Positions 36,468-48,179 of a DNA stretch of 64,000 nt are shown here, piece after piece. The DNA is from Streptomyces sp. NBC_01294 (GTDB lineage Bacteria; Actinomycetota; Actinomycetes; Streptomycetales; Streptomycetaceae). Both the position numbers and the translations under genes were made by a program. Each line of letters starts with the position of its first letter. Position 1 is the first letter of the stretch. The stretch spans positions 8,089,501-8,153,500 of the forward strand of contig NZ_CP108423.1 in the NCBI RefSeq assembly GCF_035917235.1, in the 5' to 3' direction. The notes under the pieces are model-generated. The model had not been told where the DNA came from and searched no databases. It was given only the letters and a program-made list of their open reading frames with translations.

Positions 36468-36542
36468 CGGAGCCGACCGGATTTGAACCGGCGTCCTCGC
36501 GGATTTGGAGTCCGCGCGCGTCGACCTCTGCGCTACGGCTCC
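36468..36542 (-). tRNA. tRNA-Trp (anticodon CCA)
   Basis: A complete 75-nt cloverleaf on the minus strand. Acceptor stem GGAGCCG/CGGCTCC with discriminator G, D-stem GCGC/GCGC, anticodon stem GCGGA/TCCGC with loop CT-CCA-AA, and a T-arm containing TTCAAAT. No 3' CCA is encoded (the next bases are TCC), as in most Streptomyces tRNAs. Confidence 0.9.
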
Positions 36543-36640
36543 GCCCACCCCGGCATCTTAAGTCGATCCGTTGCCCTTCCCACCACTCGTTTTCATTCCA
36601 CCCCGAGGCCGGCGCGGTGCTCAGGGCGAGGTGTCCGGTG

Positions 36641-38266
36641 TCAGGGGAGGGCGGGGATCGCGTCGCGCGTCTCGTCGACCTCGATGCCGGCGGTGCGGCG
36701 GTCGAGCGCGCCCGGGGGTGCCTCGTCCGCACAGACGGTGCCCCGTGCGGGCAGCGCCAGGGTGGCGAGGTAGGCCGTGGCCAGGGCGCTGACGCACGCG
36801 CTCCGGTTGTAGGCGGTGTGTCCTTCGGCGTCGAAGGTCAGCAGCCGCCCGTTGTCCAGCGTCCCGGCGAGGGCCACGGCGTCCTGGTACGGGGTGTCCG
36901 GGTCCCCGGTCGTGCCGAGGATCAGGATCGGGGCGGAACCCGCCGCCCGGTAGGAGCCCTCGTACCGGCTCGGCCGCTCGGCAGTCCACTGGGCGCAGGT
37001 GGGCGCGTGGTTGTGGTCGTAGGTGGGCGGGCCGAGGCCGATGGCCGGTCCCAGCAGCGGCGCCGCGGCGACGTGGGCGCTGACCAGCGTGCCCAGGAGC
37101 AGGCGGCCGGCCGGGTAGGCGCGGTCGGCGCACTCGACGGCCATGTTGACGTTGAGGAAGTCGAAGGACGCGGGTGAGGGCGGTGACAACAGGAACGAAC
37201 CCTGGCGGTTCTGGGCCGCCCGCAGGGCTTCGCCCAGATAGGGCCAGATCTCCTTGCCCGCGTTGATGTTGAACATCAGGCGGTAGGCGAGGGTGTAGCC
37301 GGTGGCCGGGCGTCCGCTCGCGGTGATGACCGGTTCGGCGTCCAGCGCCCGCTTGAGCTGTTCGAAGGCCTGCCGCGGCCGGCCTTCACCGAATCCGCAG
37401 GTGGTGGCGTTCTGCGCGCACCAGTCCAGGAACCGGCCGACCGCCGCGTCCAGGGCGACGAACTGCGGGCCGTCGTAGGCGTACGGCACGTCCGCGTAGC
37501 GCCGCGGATCATAGGCCCCGTCCAGGACCATGGCACGCACCCGCCGCGGGAACTGCGCGGCGTAGACGGTGCCGACGTGGCTGCCGAAGGAACGGCCGTA
37601 GAAGGACAGCGTCTCCTCGCCGAGGGCCTGGCGCAGCAGGTCGATGTCCTTGGCGTTCGAGCCGGTGCCGACGAACGGCACGAGGTCCCCGGACCGTTGC
37701 CGGCAGGCGGTGGCGAAGTCGGCGCCCTGCCGGATGGCGCCGTGCAGGGCGCCCGGGCCGGGCACGCCGCGTGCGGCGTCGACGGCGGCGGAGTACTCCT
37801 TGTCGTCCCAGCACTCCACCTGTCCGCTCCGCGCCACGCCGCGCATGTCGTACCCGACGACATCGAAGGCGTCACGGAGGGAGGCGGGGAGCGCGGCGTA
37901 GCTGTTGCGGGCGAAGTCCACGCCGGAGTTGCCGGGTCCGCCGGGGTGCAGCAGCAGGACGCCGGTGCGGTGGGCCTGGTCGGCGGCGAGCCGCCGGGTG
38001 ACCGCGAGGGGGATCGTCCGCCCGGTGGGTTGGCGGTAGTCCAGCGGTACTCGGGCGGTCGCGCACTCGAAGCCGTCCCCGGGGGCGTCGGCGTTCGTGC
38101 CGCAGGGGCCCCAGGACAGGACGGGAACGGGTGGGGCGGCGACGGCGACGGGCGTCGCCGTGGCAACCCCGGGCGCGGCCCCGAGGAGCACGGTGACCGC
38201 GATCAGGACGAGGGTTAACCCCCACACCAGTCGTTTGCGGGGGTCATCAGCCAAGCGGGTCTGCAT
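36641..38266 (-). CDS. Secreted alpha/beta hydrolase, tripeptidyl-aminopeptidase (TAP/SlpD-E) type
   Basis: 541 residues, uninterrupted. An N-terminal hydrophobic segment (LVWGLTLVLIAVTVLLGAAP) serves as signal peptide. Catalytic-domain marks: VLLLHPGGPGNSGVDFARNS (oxyanion hole, about 103-120), DVVGYDMRGVARSG, nucleophile elbow FYGRSFGSHVG with Ser226, LILGTTGDPDTPYQDA (Asp), and FDAEGHTAYNRSACV (His). The N-terminal CGT...FECATARVPLDY and the C-terminal domain with paired Cys are typical of the Streptomyces TAP family, which trims peptides outside the cell. The nucleophile motif GRSFG differs from the common GGSYG. The start is ATG at 38266 with GGAGG upstream. Confidence 0.88.
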   Translation of the reverse strand: MQTRLADDPRKRLVWGLTLVLIAVTVLLGAAPGVATATPVAVAAPPVPVLSWGPCGTNADAPGDGFECATARVPLDYRQPTGRTIPLAVTRRLAADQAHRTGVLLLHPGGPGNSGVDFARNSYAALPASLRDAFDVVGYDMRGVARSGQVECWDDKEYSAAVDAARGVPGPGALHGAIRQGADFATACRQRSGDLVPFVGTGSNAKDIDLLRQALGEETLSFYGRSFGSHVGTVYAAQFPRRVRAMVLDGAYDPRRYADVPYAYDGPQFVALDAAVGRFLDWCAQNATTCGFGEGRPRQAFEQLKRALDAEPVITASGRPATGYTLAYRLMFNINAGKEIWPYLGEALRAAQNRQGSFLLSPPSPASFDFLNVNMAVECADRAYPAGRLLLGTLVSAHVAAAPLLGPAIGLGPPTYDHNHAPTCAQWTAERPSRYEGSYRAAGSAPILILGTTGDPDTPYQDAVALAGTLDNGRLLTFDAEGHTAYNRSACVSALATAYLATLALPARGTVCADEAPPGALDRRTAGIEVDETRDAIPALP

Positions 38267-38464
38267 CCGGCGATCCTCCGTCATGAGTTGCGGAACGGCC
38301 GCCGACAACGTAGCCGCCGACCGCCGAGCGTGTCGTCCCACCGGGAGTTGATTTCCCGCTACCCCAGGAGGTGACCCCTCGTCCCACCCAGGGAAGCGTC
38401 CGGCCAGGACCCGGGTGGTACGTTCCCGGATCGCCGGGGCCGGGCTTGACCTGCGGCAGGCCGC

Positions 38465-38810
38465 TCACGCGTAGCTGAGGATCACCATGAGCGCCGTGCA
38501 CTCCGCGAGGAGCTGGGCCGCCAGTGCGGCCTGCCGTACACGCAGCGCGGGCGCGGCCAAGGCGACGACGAACGCCACGACGGCGATGCCCGCGCTCCAG
38601 CCGAACAGCCAACCGGGCAGCCCCTGGGCGCACTGCTCCCCGTACGTGACGCAGCGCGCTGCCCGCTCGGACGACAGGGTCAGCACGCCCGCCGCCAAGG
38701 CGGCCGGGACGAAGAGCACGGCGGACAGGACGGCCAGGAAGCGGGAGCGGTCCCTTCCCCGCGGCCTGCGCCTGGGCCGGGGGAGTCACAGAGGGGGAGG
38801 TTTCGTTCAT
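38465..38810 (-). CDS. Small membrane protein, 3 helices (frameshifted)
   Basis: About 115 residues. MNETSPSVTPPAQAQAAGK, then, after a shift near 38757 in a CCCTTCCCC stretch, FLAVLSAVLFVPAALAAGVL; the later helices read FGWSAGIAVVAFVVALAAPA and QAALAAQLLAECTALMVILS. A short outside loop carries two Cys (AARCVTYGEQCAQG), perhaps a disulfide. Family unknown. The start is ATG at 38810. The start codon of the arylamine N-acetyltransferase gene lies well upstream on the same strand, so both may be one transcript. Confidence 0.65.
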
Positions 38811-38901
38811 GCCCCGATCCAACACGGTCTGCAGAGCCGGCGAAGCCGCTCGGCTACTCACCTCCGGGTGCGCTCCGTACTCAGACGGCGCAAGGCCAGG
38901 G

Positions 38902-39746
38902 TCAGCAGCGGCGGGCCTTCCACGCCAAATGCCGGGAATGCACGTGGGTCCACAGGACGCTGCGCTCGGCGGCTGAGGTGTCGTCGAGGGTGAGCCGAAC
39001 AGGTCGGTGAGTGCTCCGAACCAGTCGCCGGCGGTGTCCAGTTCCCGTTGGCTGCGGCCCGTCGCGTCCGTCCGGCCGAGGACGCAGCCCTCGAGTGCGT
39101 CCACGCCGTGGGGATCCCTGCGGATCGCGGAGAAGATGCGTACGAAGCCCGACTCCGGTGACGTGGACAGTTTCCGGTGCCATTCGGTGAAGTCGTCCGG
39201 ACCTGCGGGGGCCAAGGAGAAGTCCATGCCGACGAACGTGCCGCGCGGGTCGTGGTCGAACCGCCAGCCGCCCGGCTCGACGCCCGAGCGGCTCAGCCGG
39301 TAGGTGAAAGGCCCCTGCCGGTACGTCGCCGCGCGCAGGGGAAGCGGTTCGTGCAGCGCATCACCGAGCCCGACGTCGACGAACCACGACCGGCCTTCGC
39401 ACGCCACGACGAGCGTGAGATGGTCGCCGGTCACTCCCGGCGCAGGGCTCTCCGGCGCGCCGTGGACTCCGCCGCGATGCCAGGTGACCGTGTAACCGAG
39501 TGCGTGCAGCAGGGTGGCGAAGGCGCCGTTGAGGTGGAAGCAGTACCCGCCGCGCCCGCGCAGGATCCGGGCGACGGATTCCCGCGGATCGGTGGTTGTC
39601 GGCCGTCCCAGATGGATCTCCAACGTCTCGAAAGGCACTCGTTCCACGTGCGCCGCATGGAGCGCATGGAGGCCCGCCACCGAGGGCGGGACCGGATCCG
39701 GGATCCCCAGGCGTTGCAGGTAGCTCTGCACATCGGCTTTCCGCAT
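38902..39746 (-). CDS. nat: Arylamine N-acetyltransferase (one frameshift)
   Basis: About 280 residues, the normal length. The Cys-His-Asp triad is plainly visible: C69 in GRGGYCFHLNGAF, H109 in VTGDHLTLVV and D124 in WFVDVGLGD. ERVPFETLEIHLGRP upstream is also typical. NAT enzymes move acetyl from acetyl-CoA to arylamines and hydrazines, and close relatives make amides in ansamycin pathways; no polyketide genes are adjacent, so a detoxifying role is more likely. A shift near 38995 separates LTDLFG from LTLDDTSAAERSVLWTHVHS. The start is ATG at 39746. Confidence 0.9.
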
Positions 39747-39889
39747 GGCTGCGACGCTAGCCAATGGCAGGGAACCCGAGCCTCGGCTGCGCGTCGGGTA
39801 TCCCCGTACTCCGTTGGTCGTAGGACCTGTGCCGGGATGCGGCAGTAACTCGGTTGCGGTGCCTCGAGCCCCTGGACGAAGATGCATGC

Positions 39890-40303
39890 ATGAGCAGAGG
39901 GAACGACGAGGCCGACGAGGTTGATGCGGCCGATGAGGTCGACGAAGCGATCGCAGGTGAGTTGCGTCTGATGGACCCCGGCGTGCGCTCGTCGCGGACG
40001 TCGGCCCGGGAACTCCTTGACCCGCACTTCGTGGAAGTCGGTGCCTCGGGGCGGCGGTGGACGTACGAGGAAATCCTCGCCGCGCTGCCCGAGATGGACG
40101 GTGCGGCGGACGACGGCCCGCGCTACGAACCCTCGGAGATGACCGGCGTCGTGCTGGCGCCCGGGCTGGTGCACCTCACCTACGAGACCACGATCGGCGG
40201 AGACCGGGCACGACGCAGTTCGCTCTGGCGCAAGGGGAGCGCGGGCGCCACGTGGCAGATGTACTACCACCAGGCCACACCCGTTCCGCCCGAGGGCATG
40301 TGA
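39890..40303 (+). CDS. DUF4440-like (NTF2-fold) protein
   Basis: 137 residues. An acidic N-terminal helix (DEADEVDAADEVDEAIAGE) leads into LRLMDPGVRSSRTSARELLD and PHFVEVGASGRRWTYEEILA, then LVHLTYETTIGGDRARRSSL and WRKGSAGATWQMYYHQATPV. This is the small cone-shaped NTF2/SnoaL-like fold of DUF4440 proteins (ELLDPDFxEVGxSGRxW...WxxxxHQxTP). Known relatives are varied, so no reaction is assigned. The start is ATG at 39890. Divergent from the N-acetyltransferase gene. Confidence 0.82.
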   Translation: MSRGNDEADEVDAADEVDEAIAGELRLMDPGVRSSRTSARELLDPHFVEVGASGRRWTYEEILAALPEMDGAADDGPRYEPSEMTGVVLAPGLVHLTYETTIGGDRARRSSLWRKGSAGATWQMYYHQATPVPPEGM

Positions 40304-40434
40304 CGTGGCGATGCCCGGTCCGCTCCGCAACGGCGAATCGCTGTTCGTCGCGCCTGCGGGCGACACCGGAAGCGGGCTCGGTCAGGGCCGATCGGGGTGG
40401 CCACCGCCCGATCGGCCCCCGGGTTCGCCGATCG

Positions 40435-40659
40435 CTACACCTCGTCGCCCTCGACGTCGCCTTCGCGCAGCCGGTCCTCTTCACGGCGACGCCTGGCCTC
40501 GTCGTCCGGATGGCGGGAGACCTTCTCCGGCTGCTGGGGGCGCGTCGGGTTCTTGCCGGTGGGGTGCTTGGGGCCCGTCCCGATCTCGTCGGGTCCCTTG
40601 CCCGACTGTCCCGACTGTCCCGACGGGCCCGGCTGCCGTTTGTCCTGCGTACCGCCCAT
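40435..40659 (-). CDS. Small disordered hydrophilic protein, 74 aa
   Basis: Starts MGGTQDKRQPGPSGQSGQSG and continues KHPTGKNPTRPQQPEKVSRH, then RRREEDRLREGDVEGDEV. It has no hydrophobic core and is almost surely disordered. The GGAG 10 bases before the ATG at 40659 and the compact end support a real gene; similar KHPTGKxPTRPQQP proteins occur, as far as I recall, in other Streptomyces. Role unknown. Confidence 0.55.
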   Translation of the reverse strand: MGGTQDKRQPGPSGQSGQSGKGPDEIGTGPKHPTGKNPTRPQQPEKVSRHPDDEARRRREEDRLREGDVEGDEV

Positions 40660-40937
40660 GACGGTGGCTCCTCGCGATAGGGAGGTCTCGGAAGTTCGAC
40701 CAGTCACACGTTGACACGGGCAGTGACATTGCGCATGGCTTCGGTCACTCACTGCCGCAACGGCGGCTCCGAGCCCCGTCGCGGCTCCGTCCGGCAGGCG
40801 CCGCTCCGCAGACAGCGTGGCGTGCGCGTGCGGCCGGTGGCGGGGGACGATGAGATGGCCGGGAGCGCAGACGCCGGTACGTGATCACCGCCCGGCATAG
40901 GGCCGCAGCCTTCGGCGGCCGGAAGGAGAGCCCGGAG

Positions 40938-44192
<3,255 letters not shown>

Positions 44193-44207
44193 TCCGACGA
44201 CCACGCC

Positions 44208-44232
44208 TGACCCAGGTAGGCCACCTGGGTCA
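44208..44232 (+). terminator. Perfect hairpin terminator of gdhA
   Basis: Arms TGACCCAGGT and ACCTGGGTCA (10 bp) around AGGCC, 15 bases after the gdhA stop. Confidence 0.8.
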
Positions 44233-44572
44233 GCAGCCGCCGGGGCGGGGCGGGGCGGGCCGGGCCGGGGCGGGCCAGGGCGGCGCGGCCGCCGCCGCCG
44301 GTCTCCTCGGCGGCGGCCCCGGCTGGTCGCGCGGTGACCCGAGGGCGAGGCAGCCGTGCGGCGCGGCCCCCGAGTACGGGACGCACCTCGCCCTGGCGGC
44401 GCCACCGGCGCTGCGCCAACCCGGCAACGTGTCGCAGACGTGCACCCGTGGACACCAGTGGAAGGGCCGAGTCCGCATACGGTCGAGCAACCGGCCGAGC
44501 CTTGCCGCAGCACCGCACACCTCTGGTGGGGGCCGGCCCTCCTCGACGCCATGACCGGAACGGGAGCAGCCG
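44233..44572. other. Gene-free, low-complexity stretch
   Basis: Begins with a G-rich tract of GGGGC/GGGCC units at about 44242-44290, then unstructured high-G+C sequence up to the next gene. No credible frame, RNA or inverted repeat was recognised besides the gdhA terminator before it. Confidence 0.45.
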
Positions 44573-45179
44573 ATGCTTCTCTACGCCCAGACCCCAGCAC
44601 GGCGCACCTGCCAGATCCTCGCGGACCTGATCGCCGTGGTCCTGATCGCCGCCGCGGTGAAGTTCGCCCTGGCCGTCCACGACGCGATCATGCTGCTGGC
44701 CGAGCCGGGGCGCAGGGTGGAGAGCTCCGGCGAAAGCCTCGCCACCGCCCTCGACGACGCCGGCGACACAGTCTCGGACGTGCCGCTTGTCGGCGACCTC
44801 CTGAAGAAGCCGTTCCGGTCCGCAGCCGACGCCGGCACCGGGCTCGCCGACGCAGGACAGTCGTTGCAGGACACCATCAGCCAGTTGGCCACCCTGGCCG
44901 CGGTCGCCCTGATCGTCGTCCCCGTGGGCGCTCGTACTCCTGCTGTGGCTCCCCCTGCGCCTGCGCTGGATCCGGCGCAGCGCCACCATCCGACGCCTTC
45001 TCGACGCACCCGGAGGCGCCGACCTGCTCGCCCTGCGCGCCCTCACCGGACCGCCGGGCGACCTCTTCACGATCTCCGTCCCGCCGGCCGGCCTCGCAGA
45101 CGCCTGGCGCCGCGGCGACCAGCAAGTCGTCGCCGCCCTGTCCGAGATCGCGCTCAGGCGAGCGGGCTTGCGGCCCTGA
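44573..45179 (+). CDS. Membrane protein of unknown function, about 200 aa (frameshifted)
   Basis: Reads ILADLIAVVLIAAAVKFALA (helix 1), then an amphipathic stretch RRVESSGESLATALDDAGDT and a turn VSDVPLVGDLLKKPF, then LATLAAVALIVVPVGAL and VLLLWLPLRLRWIRRSATIR (helix 2, after a shift near 44935). The soluble C-terminal part reads LLALRALTGPPGDLFTISVP and ALSEIALRRAGLRP, stop at 45179. Two helices with a roughly 100-residue outside loop are predicted. I believe this pattern is common in Streptomyces as an uncharacterised membrane protein. The start is ATG at 44573. Confidence 0.62.
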
Positions 45180-45236
45180 CGGGCGGAGCGGGGAAACCGG
45201 ATGGATTGCCTGCCAGCCCTTCGGCATGATCAGGTC

Positions 45237-46091
45237 ATGGCCGGAATGAGGATCGTGGTGTGCCTGCCGGGTTCGGCAGCGGGGCGGGTGGACGAGGCGG
45301 TCGCGGAGGCGGTGGCTCCATTCGAACGGGAGAAGGGCCTCGGCGCGGAGTTCGACATCTGGGACCACTACCGAATCTGCGGCGGTGCCTCCGGTGCCGG
45401 CTTCGCCGTCCAGGCCGGCTTCGAGTCGGATCCACGGCTCGTGCACGACCGGCCGCGATACGACGGCACGAGCGAGCCCAGTCTGCCCGGCATGTGCGCG
45501 GGCGGCCCCCGCGGTCTGCTCGACCTCAGTGCGAACCACGCCGAGTCCGTCACCCTGGCCGGCCGAGCATGGGACCTGTGGGCGGACCTGTCCGGCCGCC
45601 ATCCCGCTCCTCAGCCGTACGAGCCTTTCCTGGAACGCAGCAAGGCGGAGATGGGAGTATCGCCCTTCGCCCTGTCCCAAGTGGAGGGCGAGCCCGACCC
45701 CTGGACACCGGCTTACGAGCGCTACCAGGCTCAGCCCCTCATCGGCGCCTACCTGTCAGCGCTGGACGAGCTCAGGAGCGCTGCCCGCACCCACCGTTAC
45801 GGCAGTGGTTTCCTCGACATCCGGGATCCCCTCAAGAACGTCGGCGGTCTCTCCCGCGAGGACTTCATCCGCGGCCGCTCGCAGTACGACGGGGCCAGGT
45901 TCCCCAATGTGCTCACCCTGGACGGCTGGTGGTACGGGGACGGCGAGGAAGGGATCCACAGGGCCTGCGGCGGCCGTGCCGTGTGCCCGCACGTACCGGA
46001 CATCGCATCGGGAGCGCAGCAGGACGTACAACGCCATCTGGACGGCGTGCCGGACGACGCTCTCCTGGTCTTCCTGCACCTTCATGTCTGA
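45237..46091 (+). CDS. Hypothetical protein, 284 aa
   Basis: Uninterrupted and coding-like. Begins MAGMRIVVCLPGSAAGRVDE; then PFEREKGLGAEFDIWDHYRI, LVHDRPRYDGTSEPSLPGMC, AYERYQAQPLIGAYLSALDE and FPNVLTLDGWWYGDGEEGIH. Many Trp and Tyr and a repeated RxxYDG pattern (RPRYDG and RSQYDG) are visible. No signal peptide or membrane segment. It resembles proteins of unknown function found singly in actinomycetes; no family named. The start at 45237 is preferred to the upstream ATG 45201 because the sequence between is not conserved-looking. Confidence 0.6.
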   Translation: MAGMRIVVCLPGSAAGRVDEAVAEAVAPFEREKGLGAEFDIWDHYRICGGASGAGFAVQAGFESDPRLVHDRPRYDGTSEPSLPGMCAGGPRGLLDLSANHAESVTLAGRAWDLWADLSGRHPAPQPYEPFLERSKAEMGVSPFALSQVEGEPDPWTPAYERYQAQPLIGAYLSALDELRSAARTHRYGSGFLDIRDPLKNVGGLSREDFIRGRSQYDGARFPNVLTLDGWWYGDGEEGIHRACGGRAVCPHVPDIASGAQQDVQRHLDGVPDDALLVFLHLHV

Positions 46092-46229
46092 GCGGGAACG
46101 GCCGGGCAGGCGCAAGCCCACCGGGGCGTGGCAGGGTCCGGCCGGCTCGCCGGAGGACAACTCGGTGCGGGTCCCCCAGACTCGTTTGTAAGGGAAGCCG
46201 CCCTACCTGCCGTCCCGCGGGGGCCCGCC

Positions 46230-47197
46230 GTGCACGATGTGCCCTACTGGCTGTGAATCGTCTTCGCCGCGACGGTCCTGCTGTCGCTGGCGATCGACCT
46301 GCTTGCCCACCGGGAGGCACACGTCATCGGCTTCACGCGAGGCAGCCGCCTGGAGCGGCGTGTGGGTCGAGCCTGGCCCTGGTCTTCGGCGCGGTCGTCT
46401 TCACTCGTCCTCGGCACCACGGCCGGCACCGAGTACACGACGGCCTGGCTGCTGGAGAAGAGCCTGTCGGTCGACAACCTGTTCGTCTTCGCCGTGATCT
46501 TCGGCTACTTCAAGGTCCCGCGCGCCTACCAGCACCGCGTGCTGTTCCTGGGGGTGCTGGGCGCCCTGGTGTTCCGTGGCCTGTTCCTCGCCGCCGGCGT
46601 CGCCGTCGTCAGCCGGTTCACAGCCGTCCTGTACGTCTTCGCGGCGATCCTCTTCTACAGCACCTACAAACTCCTCAAGGACGAGGAGGAGAGCTTCGAC
46701 CCCGGCAAGAGCTTTGCCGTACGGATGCTCCGCAAGATCATCCCGGTCCGGGACGAGTACGCCGGGGCGAAGTTCTTCGTCAAGGAGGCGGGGAAGCGGG
46801 TCGCGACGCCGCTGCTCGCGGTGGTCGCCGCGATCGAGGCCGCCGACCTGGTCTTCGCCGTGGACAGCGTGCCCGGCCGTGCTCGCGGTGAGCAGCGACG
46901 CCTTCATCGTCTACACCAGCAACGCGTTCGCCATCCTCGGCCTCCGGGCCCTGTACTTCATGCTGGCCGGCATGCTGGAACGCTTCCATTACCTCGGCAA
47001 GGGGCTGGCGCTGATCCTCGCTTTCATCGGCGTGAAGCTGGTCCTGCAGGCCTCCCACAAGCTGATCAACCCGGCGATCCCGGAGATCCCCTCGCCGGTG
47101 AGCCTCGCCGTGATCGTCGTCGTACTCACCGTGTCCGTGGCGCTGAGCCTGCTAGGCCACCGCCGCCGACAGCGGCGAGCCCGCACAGGACAAATGA
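46230..47197 (+). CDS. TerC-family membrane protein (frameshifted, one in-frame TGA)
   Basis: Integral membrane protein of about 320 residues, TerC/Alx type, linked in other bacteria to tellurite resistance and metal (Mn/Ca) export. Clear blocks: TAWLLEKSLSVDNLFVFAVI, PRAYQHRVLFLGVLGALVFR, VAAIEAADLVFAVDSVP and VLAVSSDAFIVYTSNAFAIL, then LALILAFIGVKLVLQASHKL. The acidic helix motifs EKSLSVDN and AADLVFAVDS are the family hallmarks. The N-terminus VHDVPYWL is followed by TGA (46254-46256) where TGG (Trp) would give WLWIVF. Shifts occur near 46345, 46375, 46405 and 46875. The C-terminal stop at 47195-47197 assumes a final shift. Confidence 0.8.
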
Positions 47198-47252
47198 CCG
47201 CCTACCCAAAAGAGCCCTTCAAATCCGGGCAAACTGGGATTAAAGTCGGTAC

Positions 47253-47480
47253 ATGTACGGAGAAAAGCACCATGCGGCGACCCGCCCCGGGCAACTGTGC
47301 CCGTCCTGCAAGCAGCCACTGCCGACCACGGTCCAGCGGTACAAGACGATGGGCGTCTACGTCCCGCTGTACGCCGAGGCCCCCTGCACGAATCCCTCCT
47401 GCACCGGAGCCGCGCAAGCGACCCGCCGGCCACCGCAAACCGACCGGCTCGGGGGAGCCGAGGACCAAGCCCCCTCCTGA
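47253..47480 (+). CDS. Small zinc-ribbon-like protein, 75 aa
   Basis: Contains CPSC at residues 16-19 and C...C in APCTNPSC at about 44-51, separated by PLPTTVQRYKTMGVYVPLYA. Two pairs of Cys at this distance suggest one zinc-binding site. The first half (MYGEKHHAATRPGQLCPSCK) is coding-like; the tail is Pro/Arg-rich and may be wrong. The start is ATG at 47253 without a strong ribosome-binding site. Function unknown. Confidence 0.45.
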   Translation: MYGEKHHAATRPGQLCPSCKQPLPTTVQRYKTMGVYVPLYAEAPCTNPSCTGAAQATRRPPQTDRLGGAEDQAPS

Positions 47481-47549
47481 CCCATCGACGGCTCCCCGCT
47501 CTCCGTGTCGTCGAACACGGTTGCGGGAGCTGGGTGCGATCCTGCATGC

Positions 47550-47945
47550 ATGAACCATCTCGGCGACGTGCACCTGCGCACCTGGACGCTGCGCTTCATG
47601 GCCCTCCTGGCAGCCGAGACCCAGGGTCAGCTTGTCTGGCTGGGCGAGCGTGAGCTGGAGACGAAGGACGTCGTCGAAGAGGTGGAGCTCCTCTGCCGTG
47701 TCTCCGAAGGACTCGCGGAGCGCGGAGTCTTCGAGCCCGAGGATCTGCGCACTCTTCGGGCCATCGGCCGCCGCCTCGGCGAGATCGATGCAACCTGCCG
47801 CGTCGGCCTCTGGGACAACGCCCTGACCGCCGATCCGGCGTGGGACGACATACGTTCTCTCGCCCGCCGGTTTCTCCTCACGAGCCTGGGCGACTGGCGT
47901 CAGCCACTGCCACGTCCCGCGCGCCCGCACACGGGCGCCCACTGA
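47550..47945 (+). CDS. Hypothetical helical protein, 131 aa
   Basis: Reads HLRTWTLRFMALLAAETQGQ, VVEEVELLCRVSEGLAERGV, LRTLRAIGRRLGEIDATCRV and WDDIRSLARRFLLTSLGDWR. All-helical, soluble and acidic in its middle, with coding-like codon use and a defined stop. Family not recognised. The start is ATG at 47550. Confidence 0.6.
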   Translation: MNHLGDVHLRTWTLRFMALLAAETQGQLVWLGERELETKDVVEEVELLCRVSEGLAERGVFEPEDLRTLRAIGRRLGEIDATCRVGLWDNALTADPAWDDIRSLARRFLLTSLGDWRQPLPRPARPHTGAH

Positions 47946-48179
47946 GCCCTCCAGGCCGCTCGTCCGACTCTGACACAGTCGGCGCCGCACACTGAATCGC
48001 GGGAACGTCGCGACTGCGTTCGGCCGCTCTCCCCGCGAGGGCTGGGGACTCGCCGCCGGCCGCGACAGCGGCGAAGCGGTCATCGACCACTACCCCGGCG
48101 CCGTTCCCCGGGTGTTCACCGGCGCGGCCCTTCACCGCGTCGCCGTCGACCAAGGGGTGCTCGGTGGTGGTGACGGGTG

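Noticed and set aside
44242..44290. G-rich tract as a CRISPR-like or regulatory repeat
   Set aside because: Units are only 5-6 bases with no spacers. It is a simple low-complexity run, and no CRISPR array was seen anywhere in the window.
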